Shown: piece after piece, positions 1-6,920 of the stretch
Layout: each line of letters opens with the position of its first letter
How positions within the stretch are numbered: position 1 is the stretch's first letter
Source: Chitinophaga pinensis
Lineage (GTDB): Bacteria; Bacteroidota; Bacteroidia; Flavobacteriales_D; Crocinitomicaceae
DNA: 7,826 nucleotides
Assembly (NCBI GenBank): GCA_945897765.1
Contig: CAMDGP010000098.1
Location: 1-7,826 of the forward strand
Reading direction: 5' to 3'
Position numbers and translations under genes: made by a program
Notes under the pieces: generated by a model
The model's database searches: none
The model's input: only the letters and a program-made list of their open reading frames with translations
Told to the model about the DNA's origin: nothing

Positions 1-1329
1 CCAGAAAAGAATGAAGCTTTTGGAGAATACGATAAAGTGGCATTTTGCGATAATTGGAAACAAGACACAACTTCAAAATTTTATGTTTTTGAGAAAGAAG
101 GTATTTGTCTGGTTGCAAGAAATAAGGCTTATTTGGATGAGGTTTTAACAGAGATGAGTTTGGGAAAAACATTATCTCAAAACCCAGAGAAAAGTCAACA
201 GATTTTTAGTTCCTTACCACGAAAAGTTGTTTTTAGAAACGTTACTTCAATTAAGAGTGTTGCAAATAGTATTCTTAAAAAAATGTTGTTAGAAACAACT
301 TGTATTAGTAAAGACAATACAAGCTTAAACAATATTAAAGATGAAAAAATAAAGGAGTATTTCTCAATGAATCCTGGAGAACGTATTTTAAATTTCGTAA
401 CATTCAATGGTAGAGGAAATGTAGTATTATTGACAGAAACCAATAAGTTAATTGGGTACGCTAATGGTTCAAAAAGATGGGAAAAACAATTGGTAGCAAT
501 TCCGTCAGCGTTTTCAATTTTTTCTTTCCAAAACAATACTTTTTCAGTATGTACAAGTGCGGAAACCCAAATTTTAGATTTGAATGGAAGATTAATTTAT
601 CGATTCAAACCCATCGGATTTGTTGCTCCATCAAGTTTAAATATAGAAAATAAAGAAGTGTTCTTTGTGAGTGATGGTGTAGATAATATAAGTGTTTTCA
701 ATACAGCAGGAAAAACATTGAAACGATTACGTTTAACCGAATCAATTCGAGGAATTTACAGCTATGCCCAAAAAGGAAAAGCATTCTGTGTTTCAGTCGG
801 AAGAACAACAGCGTGGATTACTGAAATTGCAAAAAGAAACAATACTAAAGCAATTTCCATTGATTCAAGCACACAAGTTTTTTCTTTTAATAGCAACTTA
901 TATTTTGGGACTATTTACAACGGAAAATTAACATTACAACAAGTAAATGGTACAAAAAGCGCAATAAAAGTAAATCGAGATACAAAACTAATGGCAGCAT
1001 TTATCCATAATTATCAAACTTATTTTCTTTTAAGACAAGGAAAGAAATTAATTGCTATTGATTTCAATGGAGTGAAATTATGGGAACGAAATCTATTATT
1101 AGAAGAAATAACTAAAATTCATGTAGCTGAAAATCAAAGTGGAAAAACTATTTTAGGAATTCTTGATGGAATAGAAAATCGATTATATTTGCACGATTCC
1201 AAAGGGAATAAAATAGACGAATCTGAAAGACATGGCGAGCAAAAGATAGAAATCTCACCATTTGGAGCCAATGCCTTTTCGATAACAACCTACTTAGGCT
1301 CTTATTTAATTCAATATACCAAACAATAA
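1..1329 (+). CDS. Hypothetical protein, 3' part; DUF3352/beta-propeller-like C-terminal region (partial, start outside window)
   Basis: The reading frame is open from the first base, so the true start lies upstream. The GTG at 37 is only the first possible start codon in the window and should not be taken as the start. 442 residues are visible. The first ~90 residues hold a motif order (a 'FYVFEKEGICLVA' strand, then a helix, then 'GKTLSQN') that resembles the end of Bacteroidota DUF3352-type proteins. The rest is strand-rich, with recurring propeller-blade-like units such as 'NGSKRWEKQL', 'LDLNGRLIYRF' and 'FNGVKLWERNL'. It ends in 'FGANAFSITTYLGSYLIQY', like the closing blade of those proteins. 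No enzyme motif is visible. The signal or lipoprotein region, if any, is outside the window, so location is unknown; an envelope role is inferred from the gene that follows 3 bases later. The family assignment is from memory of motif style and is tentative. Confidence 0.7.
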   Translation, partial: PEKNEAFGEYDKVAFCDNWKQDTTSKFYVFEKEGICLVARNKAYLDEVLTEMSLGKTLSQNPEKSQQIFSSLPRKVVFRNVTSIKSVANSILKKMLLETTCISKDNTSLNNIKDEKIKEYFSMNPGERILNFVTFNGRGNVVLLTETNKLIGYANGSKRWEKQLVAIPSAFSIFSFQNNTFSVCTSAETQILDLNGRLIYRFKPIGFVAPSSLNIENKEVFFVSDGVDNISVFNTAGKTLKRLRLTESIRGIYSYAQKGKAFCVSVGRTTAWITEIAKRNNTKAISIDSSTQVFSFNSNLYFGTIYNGKLTLQQVNGTKSAIKVNRDTKLMAAFIHNYQTYFLLRQGKKLIAIDFNGVKLWERNLLLEEITKIHVAENQSGKTILGILDGIENRLYLHDSKGNKIDESERHGEQKIEISPFGANAFSITTYLGSYLIQYTKQ

Positions 1330-1332
1330 ACT

Positions 1333-3987
1333 ATGAAAAAACGCCTACTCTCCCTATTCTTTTTTGCGCTTTCATTTAATCTCTTCAGTCAAAATTACCT
1401 AGGCGTGATGTCTAGTAATTATGCTGGAGCTATGGGAAATGATGTCAATCCAGCCAACTTTGTAGATGGCCGTTTTAAATTTGATTTAAATCTTTTTAGT
1501 ACAAACCTCAATATTTATCAAAATTTTGGGTATTTCGATGCAACAGCAATGCGTAATGCTCAACAATTATCAATGGGAGATTCTTATTGGTGGATAAAAT
1601 CGTTTGGTTTAAATAATTTTCCTTTTGGTAGCTCAGCAATAATTGATAAATGGGCTAAGCCAGATTCCACATTTATCGATCGTTTTATTGTTCATAAATA
1701 CGATGAAAATACAAAGAGAACATTAGGAATGAATATGAATCTTCAAGTTGATTTGTTCAATTTCATGTTCCATATTAGTCCGAAAATTGCAGTTGGGTTT
1801 GGTGTAAAAGCGCGTTCGATTTTAAATATAGATAACATGGATCCAAAATTGGCAGTTCTAGCTGAAGAAGGTTTGGAATATCCAGATTTATGGAATTTAA
1901 AATTAAATGAAGAGTTATTAAATATCAACCATTTATCTTGGACGGAGTACGGTTTAAACTATTCACAAGTTGTGCTTGATCAAAAAGAACATTTTTTTAA
2001 AGCAGGAGGGAAGGTTAAATATTTGCAAGGATATTCTGCCGCTTACATGTACACCAATAATTTTTCATACAATCTTGTAAATGAAGATACATCTCAATAT
2101 TTGGCGGGTGATTTTGCTTATGGATATTCTAAAAACATTGATCAGTTAGTTGCTGATGGTGGTGGAATTCCAAAAGCTTCTGCAAAATTCGGTTTAGGTT
2201 TAGATTTGGGTTTTGTGTATGAATGGCGACCTGATTGGGAAAAACACAAATACGACATGGATAACGAAACAAATCTTTGGAAACGCAACATGAACAAATA
2301 CAAAGCGCGTGTTGGTTTTTCAGTTTTAGATTTGGGAGGAATTCGATTTGAAAAAGGAGGTTTAAGCCGTGACTTTAGCGTGAATACAACGAATCTCTTT
2401 GACTTAAATCGTTTTGATGTTGCCAATAGTTTTATCAATTTCGACCGTGTAATAGACACTCTTATTAATGAATCTACTGCTGCAGGAAACACTGAATGGA
2501 CCTCTTTAGAGGATCCTTCAGAAACGTTTTACATGCGCACGCCATCTGCATTTAGTATTCAAGCCGATTACCACATTTGGAAATGGTTTTATGTAAATGC
2601 AACAGGAATGTTTAATATCATTTCTTCAAAAAGAGCTACAAAAGTTAAAGTTGCAAATCAAGTTTCAATAACTCCAAGTTTTGATCATTCTTGGTTTGGT
2701 TTACACTTACCTATTTCAATAAATGAGTATTCTGGATTCAAAGCTGGTTTAGCAACTCGTTTAGGACCATTGACAGTTGGAATTACCGATTTTAGAACTT
2801 TAGCAGCAAAAGGAAAGGTTCAAGGTGCAGAATTTTATTTGGGACTTAGAGTTCCTGTGCTTTACGATGCTCCAAAAGATAAAGATGGTGATAAAGTCTC
2901 CGACAAAATGGATGATTGTGTTACAGAACCTGGTGTATGGAGTTTCAAAGGTTGCCCAGATACAGATGGTGATGGAATTAAAGACATGGATGATGAGTGT
3001 GCAACAGTTCCTGGTTTAGCAGAATTTAATGGTTGTCCGGATACCGACAAAGATGGAATTCCAGATAAAGACGATGAGTGTCCAACAGTTGCTGGTATGA
3101 AAGAATTCAAAGGTTGTCCTGATACCGATAAAGACGGAATTAAAGATGCTTTGGATGAATGTCCAACAGTTGCAGGCTTAAAAGAATTCAAAGGTTGTCC
3201 AGATACAGATGGTGATGGAATTAGAGACATAGATGACGCTTGTCCAGAAATAGCTGGTTCGAGAGAATTCCAAGGTTGCCCAGACAAAGATGGTGATGGA
3301 ATTAGAGACATAGATGATGCTTGTCCAGATGTACCTGGGTCAAAAGAATACCAAGGTTGTCCAGATAAAGATGCGGATGGGATTTTTGATTTCCTAGATG
3401 CTTGTCCTGAAGTGGCTGGTCCGAAAGAAAATAATGGTTGTCCTTGGCCGGATACAGATGGTGATGGCTTGTTAGATAAAGAAGATGATTGCCCAACATT
3501 GGTAGGACCAAAAACAAATAAAGGTTGTCCTTTAGTTGACACTGATAAAGATGGTACATTAGACAAAGATGACGATTGTCCTAATACACCAGGACCGAAG
3601 GATAACAAAGGTTGTCCAGTGATTGAACAAGAAATTATGGAAGTGTTGAATACAGCATTCGATAACCTTGAATTTGAAACAGCGAAAGATATTATCAAAG
3701 ATGAATCTAAACCTTCGTTGGATGACTTGGCAACAGTACTTTTGAAAAAACCAACTTGGAAATTAGAAATCGCTGGTCATACAGATAATGTTGGCGATGA
3801 TAATAAAAATATGGTATTATCTAAAAAACGTGCTGAGTCACTGAAAGCATATTTAGTTACAAAAGGCGTAGATGCAACAAGATTATCTACACTTTATTTT
3901 GGTGAAACAAAACCAATCGGTGACAACAATACTCCAGAAGGACGTAAGAAAAACCGCCGCGTAGAAATGAAAATTATTATCGACTAA
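1333..3987 (+). CDS. Outer-membrane protein: DUF5723-like barrel, nine TSP3 repeats, C-terminal OmpA domain
   Basis: This 884-residue protein probably sits in the outer membrane and grips peptidoglycan. Residues 1-19 form a signal peptide (MKKR, then a hydrophobic core ending LFS before Q20). Residues ~20-510 are rich in aromatic and alternating strand segments and contain 'SSNYAGAMGNDVNPANF', typical of the DUF5723/OmpA-like barrel family. Residues 516-762 are nine thrombospondin type 3 repeats with DxDxDG calcium loops and two cysteines each. Residues ~763-884 are an OmpA C-terminal domain: 'AGHTDNVG', 'LSKKRAESLKAYL' and 'GRKKNRRVE'. Asp818 and Arg833 have the same 15-residue spacing as the diaminopimelate-binding Asp271/Arg286 of E. 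coli OmpA. An in-frame TAA lies at 1327-1329, so ATG 1333 is the first possible start. No Shine-Dalgarno sequence is seen, as is usual in this phylum. The 3-base gap after the previous gene suggests co-transcription. The barrel's substrate, if any, is unknown. Confidence 0.93.
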   Translation: MKKRLLSLFFFALSFNLFSQNYLGVMSSNYAGAMGNDVNPANFVDGRFKFDLNLFSTNLNIYQNFGYFDATAMRNAQQLSMGDSYWWIKSFGLNNFPFGSSAIIDKWAKPDSTFIDRFIVHKYDENTKRTLGMNMNLQVDLFNFMFHISPKIAVGFGVKARSILNIDNMDPKLAVLAEEGLEYPDLWNLKLNEELLNINHLSWTEYGLNYSQVVLDQKEHFFKAGGKVKYLQGYSAAYMYTNNFSYNLVNEDTSQYLAGDFAYGYSKNIDQLVADGGGIPKASAKFGLGLDLGFVYEWRPDWEKHKYDMDNETNLWKRNMNKYKARVGFSVLDLGGIRFEKGGLSRDFSVNTTNLFDLNRFDVANSFINFDRVIDTLINESTAAGNTEWTSLEDPSETFYMRTPSAFSIQADYHIWKWFYVNATGMFNIISSKRATKVKVANQVSITPSFDHSWFGLHLPISINEYSGFKAGLATRLGPLTVGITDFRTLAAKGKVQGAEFYLGLRVPVLYDAPKDKDGDKVSDKMDDCVTEPGVWSFKGCPDTDGDGIKDMDDECATVPGLAEFNGCPDTDKDGIPDKDDECPTVAGMKEFKGCPDTDKDGIKDALDECPTVAGLKEFKGCPDTDGDGIRDIDDACPEIAGSREFQGCPDKDGDGIRDIDDACPDVPGSKEYQGCPDKDADGIFDFLDACPEVAGPKENNGCPWPDTDGDGLLDKEDDCPTLVGPKTNKGCPLVDTDKDGTLDKDDDCPNTPGPKDNKGCPVIEQEIMEVLNTAFDNLEFETAKDIIKDESKPSLDDLATVLLKKPTWKLEIAGHTDNVGDDNKNMVLSKKRAESLKAYLVTKGVDATRLSTLYFGETKPIGDNNTPEGRKKNRRVEMKIIID
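2878..3618 (+). repeat. Nine tandem TSP3 calcium-binding repeats (81-87 bp units, coding)
   Basis: Inside the OmpA-family gene there are nine consecutive units: seven of 27 codons (residues 516-704) and two of 29 codons (705-733 and 734-762), the last two gaining WP or LV at their start. The consensus is D-T-D-x-D-G-I-x-D-x-x-D-x-C-P-x-x-x-G-x-x-x-x-x-G-C-P. The first unit is the most divergent (DKDGDK) and the seventh has DADG. Every unit keeps two cysteines (18 in total) and acidic calcium-loop residues. Units 5 and 6 share a 30-base exact match (3207-3236 and 3288-3317), and 41 of 42 bases match over the longer stretch. TSP3 arrays form rigid calcium-loaded linkers; here the array joins the barrel to the peptidoglycan-binding domain. 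Confidence 0.95.
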
Positions 3988-4009
3988 GAGGTAAAAAAAA
4001 CGTAACAAC

Positions 4010-4041
4010 AAAAAAGGGATCCTGTGATGAATCCCTTTTTT
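4010..4041. terminator. Probable bidirectional intrinsic terminator
   Basis: A perfect 11-base inverted repeat (AAAAAAGGGAT / ATCCCTTTTTT) encloses a 10-base loop. The stem has a GGGAT/ATCCC core flanked by A6 and T6, so a U-tract follows the core on either strand; on the minus strand it continues as TTTTTTGTTGTT. It lies between the stops of the two convergent genes (3987 and 4077), 22 bases after the OmpA-family gene and 35 bases after the thioesterase stop, and is well placed to end both transcripts. Confidence 0.85.
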
Positions 4042-4076
4042 ATTATTGAGTAAAAATTGAAAAGAGTTAATAGGTT

Positions 4077-4592
4077 TTACTCTCCCAAAAACAATTTTTT
4101 CAATTCCGTAGCTTCTGTAGCTTTCAATTTTCCAGCAAGAATCAAACTTAATTGTTTTCTTCTCAATGCGCCTTCGTAACGTTCTTTTTCTTGTTCCGTT
4201 TCTGGTATCAATTCTGGAACTTGAATCGGTCCACCATTTTGATCTACCGCTACAAATGTATATATTGCTTCGTTACTTTTTTCAAGAACACCTGTAACTT
4301 GATCTTCCACGAAAACATCTACAAAAATTTCCATTGATGAATTAAATGCACGAGAAACTTTTGCTTCTAAAGTTATAATTGAAGCATGTTTGATTGGTTT
4401 TTGAAAAGACACATTATTTACTGAGGCTGTTACAACAACTCTTTTGCTATGGCGGTGTGCAGAAACACTTGCAATGACATCCATCCAAGCCAAAAGCTGA
4501 CCTCCGAATAGGTTTCCAAGTGTATTCGTATCGTTTGGAAGTACGATTTTTGTTGTTATAGCTAACGTTTCAACTGCTCTTTTTGATTTCAT
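4077..4592 (-). CDS. Acyl-CoA thioesterase, hotdog fold (YciA/ACOT7 type)
   Basis: This 171-residue cytosolic enzyme is predicted to hydrolyse acyl-CoA thioesters to free acid and CoA. Near the N-terminus is the family signature 'PNDTNTLGNLFGGQLLAWMD' (residues 19-38). Asn23 aligns with the catalytic Asn of ACOT7-type hotdog domains, the GG at 30-31 starts the long 'sausage' helix, and Asp38 matches the acidic residue of YciA (Asp44 in H. influenzae YciA). Next come hotdog strands containing 'VTASVNNVSFQKPI' and 'EAIYTFVAVD'. A charged helical tail (about residues 135-171) resembles the C-terminal tail of bacterial homologues that assemble as hexamers. The length suits a single hotdog domain. 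An in-frame TAA lies 9 bases upstream of the ATG, fixing the start. Chain-length specificity cannot be read from the sequence. It is transcribed alone, convergent with the OmpA-family gene and divergent from the protease gene. Confidence 0.92.
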   Translation of the reverse strand: MKSKRAVETLAITTKIVLPNDTNTLGNLFGGQLLAWMDVIASVSAHRHSKRVVVTASVNNVSFQKPIKHASIITLEAKVSRAFNSSMEIFVDVFVEDQVTGVLEKSNEAIYTFVAVDQNGGPIQVPELIPETEQEKERYEGALRRKQLSLILAGKLKATEATELKKLFLGE

Positions 4593-4596
4593 TTTG

Positions 4597-4604
4597 CAAA
4601 GTTA
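4597..4604 (-). promoter_or_regulatory. Candidate Bacteroidota -7 promoter element (TAACTTTG) for the thioesterase gene
   Basis: On the minus strand, TAACTTTG fits the Bacteroidota -7 consensus TAnnTTTG exactly. It ends only four bases before the thioesterase ATG, so with usual spacing transcription would begin at or next to the start codon, giving a leaderless or nearly leaderless mRNA. No clear -33 TTTG element is seen at the expected distance, and an 8-base match in AT-rich DNA can arise by chance, so this is a weak call. Confidence 0.35.
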
Positions 4605-4666
4605 ATTATTCGCTTACCATTTATCCGCTTTTTAAAATCTTCCTGTGAAAGAATTAGCATTTATTA

Positions 4667-4674
4667 AATATTTG
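4667..4674 (+). promoter_or_regulatory. Weak candidate -7 element (AATATTTG) for the metalloprotease gene
   Basis: In the 137-base divergent intergenic region, AATATTTG is the only forward-strand sequence close to the Bacteroidota TAnnTTTG element; it differs at the first base. It would place the transcript start near 4679, giving a leader of about 50 bases before the ATG at 4730. No convincing -33 TTTG element is visible upstream. No operator-like palindrome or riboswitch stands out in the region. Confidence 0.2.
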
Positions 4675-4729
4675 CTTAATTTAGGGCAACTATTTAACTC
4701 ATTTTAACCCTTAAAATCAAGATTAAATT

Positions 4730-6916
4730 ATGAAAAATAATTTTTTACTTCTGATTACAGTTTTTGTTTTATCTCTTTTTCAGCAATTAAACGCGCAAAA
4801 AAATCCTTCTTTTGATGCAACAAATGCTAGAGATGGCGAGAAAGTTGAATACTGTCATCAACACAAGAAACAAGCAATTTTGGAGCAAAATCCGGTGTAT
4901 TTAAAATCTAAAATGCAAGATGAAATTGAATTTCAAAAATTGCTTAAAAAACCAGTACAGAAAGGTATAGTTTACAAAATTCCAATCGTTTTTCATGTTT
5001 TGCATATAAACGGTGTGGAAAATATTACAGATGAACAAATTATGGATGCACTTTTTATTCTTAACAGAGATTTTAGAAAGTTAAATGCTGACACAGCAAC
5101 TGTTCATGCTGATTTTCAAGGGATGCCTTTTGATTCCGAAATTGAATTTGTTTTAGCGACAAAAGCACCAAATGGAGCATGTTTTAAAGGTATTACCAGA
5201 ACAATGTCACCTCTATCTTATGATGGTGCTGATGGAAATGCACAAGTAACCGCAATTAGAAATGGCAACGACGTTTTTAACGGATCTTGGGCAGGCAACA
5301 AATACATGAATATTTTCATTTGTGGAGAAATTGGAGGTGCGGCAGGTTACACAACAAATCCAGCTTCTTGGTCAGGAACAGCAATGACGAATGGTATTTG
5401 GATATTGCATAATTATGTTGGTTCATTGGGTACTGGCTCAGTAAACGGAAGTCGTGCTTTAACACATGAAGTAGGACATTGGTTAAATTTATCACATACT
5501 TGGGGGCCAAATAACAATCCAGGAAACGCTTCCTCTTGTAGTTCTGATGACCAAGTTGAAGACACACCAACTTGTATTGGTGTAACATCTTGTAATTTGA
5601 ATGCTAATACATGTAGTGATGATGACGCATATTGGGGATTCAATATCCGTGATAATGTTGAAAATTATATGGATTATTCTTACTGCTCTAAAATGTACAC
5701 AGCAGGACAAGTTGCTAGAATGCGTGCTGCTTTATTAGTAGGAAGCACAGGAAGAGCAAATCTTTGGACGGCAAATAATTTAGCTGCAACAGGAGCAACA
5801 GGAAATTTAGTTTTATGTAAGGCAGAGTTTACTGCTGATAAAAAAACAGTCTGTACAGGTGAACAAGTTCAATTATTAGATGATTCTTACAATGCAGCGA
5901 CTGGTTGGAATTGGGAAATAACACCTGCAACTGGTTGGTCATTTGTTTCTGGCTCAGCAGCGACATCACAAAATCCACAATTGAACTTTACATTGTCTGG
6001 TCTTTACACAGTTAAGTTAACTTCTACTGATGGAACAACAACCGACAATGAAATAAAGTCTAATTATTTAAGAATTTTACCCGCATCAACTACAATTCCA
6101 TATTGGGAAGGTTTTGAAGGTTATTCAACTTTAGACAATTTAACAAACTGGGAAGTTTATAACCCGAATAACAATAATGCTTACACAATTGAAAACACAA
6201 CTGCTCATTCAGGAACGCAATGTGCTAAGATTGTTAATTTTGGTCAAGCACCATCAAATATCGACGAATTGATTTCTGCACCAATAGATTTATCAGTGGT
6301 TCCTTCAAGCGGTTCAGTAACATTAAGTTTTAGATATGCTTACAGAAAGAAAGTTACTGCCGATTATGAATATTTAAAAGTGTTTATCTCTGCTGATTGT
6401 GGAACAGATTGGGCGCAAAGAAAAACAATTGGTGGAACTCAACTTTCTAGTTTAACATCTTCAACTACTTGGAAACCAACTCAACAAAGTGATTGGACAA
6501 CTGTTCACATGATTAATGTTACAAATAATTATTTCACAGAAAACTTTAGAATGAAATTCCGTTTTGAAGGTGAAGGTGGAAACAATTTCTATCTTGATGA
6601 TATTAATTTATACGAAGGTTCTCCTTCTGATAACTTAGTTATTGGAGTTGATGAATTGAATACTTTTAACTCTTTGGAATTATTTCCTAATCCAACAGAA
6701 GATGAGTTGAACCTTAGATTCAGTTTAGATAAAAAAGAAGATATGAAATTTGTTATTTCTGACTTAAGTGGAAAAATTACACAACAACATTCTTTCAAAG
6801 CAAGCGAAGGATCTAACTTGGTAATGTTTGATACAAATAGTCTTTCAGCAGGAATGTATTTCTTGACAATTGGTACAAGTACTTCGTCAAAAACGATGCA
6901 ATTCGTTGTGAAATAG
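4730..6916 (+). CDS. Secreted M43-family zinc metalloprotease with PKD-like, MAM-like and T9SS type A sorting domains
   Basis: A 728-residue extracellular protease. Residues 1-22 are a signal peptide ending LNA before Q23. Residues 23-78 look like a propeptide and include Cys42, a candidate cysteine-switch residue. The M43 (pappalysin/cytophagalysin) catalytic domain spans ~79-336. It contains the zinc site HEVGHWLNLSH (His246, His250, His256 as ligands, Glu247 as catalytic base), the downstream D-D-x-V-x-D-T-P segment (273-280) and the Met-turn 'ENYMDYS' (Met314). A PKD-like domain (363-451) and a MAM/choice-of-anchor-J-like domain (~456-630, 'YWEGFEG...NWEVYNP...FYLDDINLYEG') follow. The last ~80 residues (649-728) are a T9SS type A sorting domain with 'LFPNPTEDELNL', 'GKI', 'LSAGMYFLTI' and a terminal FVVK; such domains are removed on export through the outer membrane. 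An in-frame TAA at 4724-4726 makes ATG 4730 the first possible start; no Shine-Dalgarno sequence is visible. Substrate unknown. It is probably monocistronic. Confidence 0.94.
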   Translation: MKNNFLLLITVFVLSLFQQLNAQKNPSFDATNARDGEKVEYCHQHKKQAILEQNPVYLKSKMQDEIEFQKLLKKPVQKGIVYKIPIVFHVLHINGVENITDEQIMDALFILNRDFRKLNADTATVHADFQGMPFDSEIEFVLATKAPNGACFKGITRTMSPLSYDGADGNAQVTAIRNGNDVFNGSWAGNKYMNIFICGEIGGAAGYTTNPASWSGTAMTNGIWILHNYVGSLGTGSVNGSRALTHEVGHWLNLSHTWGPNNNPGNASSCSSDDQVEDTPTCIGVTSCNLNANTCSDDDAYWGFNIRDNVENYMDYSYCSKMYTAGQVARMRAALLVGSTGRANLWTANNLAATGATGNLVLCKAEFTADKKTVCTGEQVQLLDDSYNAATGWNWEITPATGWSFVSGSAATSQNPQLNFTLSGLYTVKLTSTDGTTTDNEIKSNYLRILPASTTIPYWEGFEGYSTLDNLTNWEVYNPNNNNAYTIENTTAHSGTQCAKIVNFGQAPSNIDELISAPIDLSVVPSSGSVTLSFRYAYRKKVTADYEYLKVFISADCGTDWAQRKTIGGTQLSSLTSSTTWKPTQQSDWTTVHMINVTNNYFTENFRMKFRFEGEGGNNFYLDDINLYEGSPSDNLVIGVDELNTFNSLELFPNPTEDELNLRFSLDKKEDMKFVISDLSGKITQQHSFKASEGSNLVMFDTNSLSAGMYFLTIGTSTSSKTMQFVVK

Positions 6917-6920
6917 AAAA

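Noticed and set aside
37..39. GTG as start of the first gene
   Set aside because: The frame is open to the left edge and the residues before it (PEKNEAFGEYDK) read smoothly into the protein, so the gene most likely starts outside the window.
195..536. Antisense 113-codon open frame in the first gene
   Set aside because: No recognisable motif, no ribosome-binding or promoter signal, and it lies wholly inside a better supported gene; a chance frame in AT-rich DNA.
2878..3618. Possible CRISPR or non-coding tandem repeat
   Set aside because: The units are contiguous, in frame, lack unique spacers, and encode a textbook TSP3 protein repeat.
2862..3698. A 278-codon open frame antisense to the TSP3 repeats
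   Set aside because: It follows from the repeat composition read backwards: its product is a low-complexity series of SGQP, FGP and SSSLS-like units mirroring the 81-base period. It has no independent domain or start signal and overlaps a clearly real gene.
5316..5710. Three overlapping antisense open frames across the protease catalytic region
   Set aside because: They overlap each other in different frames, show no domains, and cover the conserved zinc-binding and Met-turn coding sequence of the real gene.
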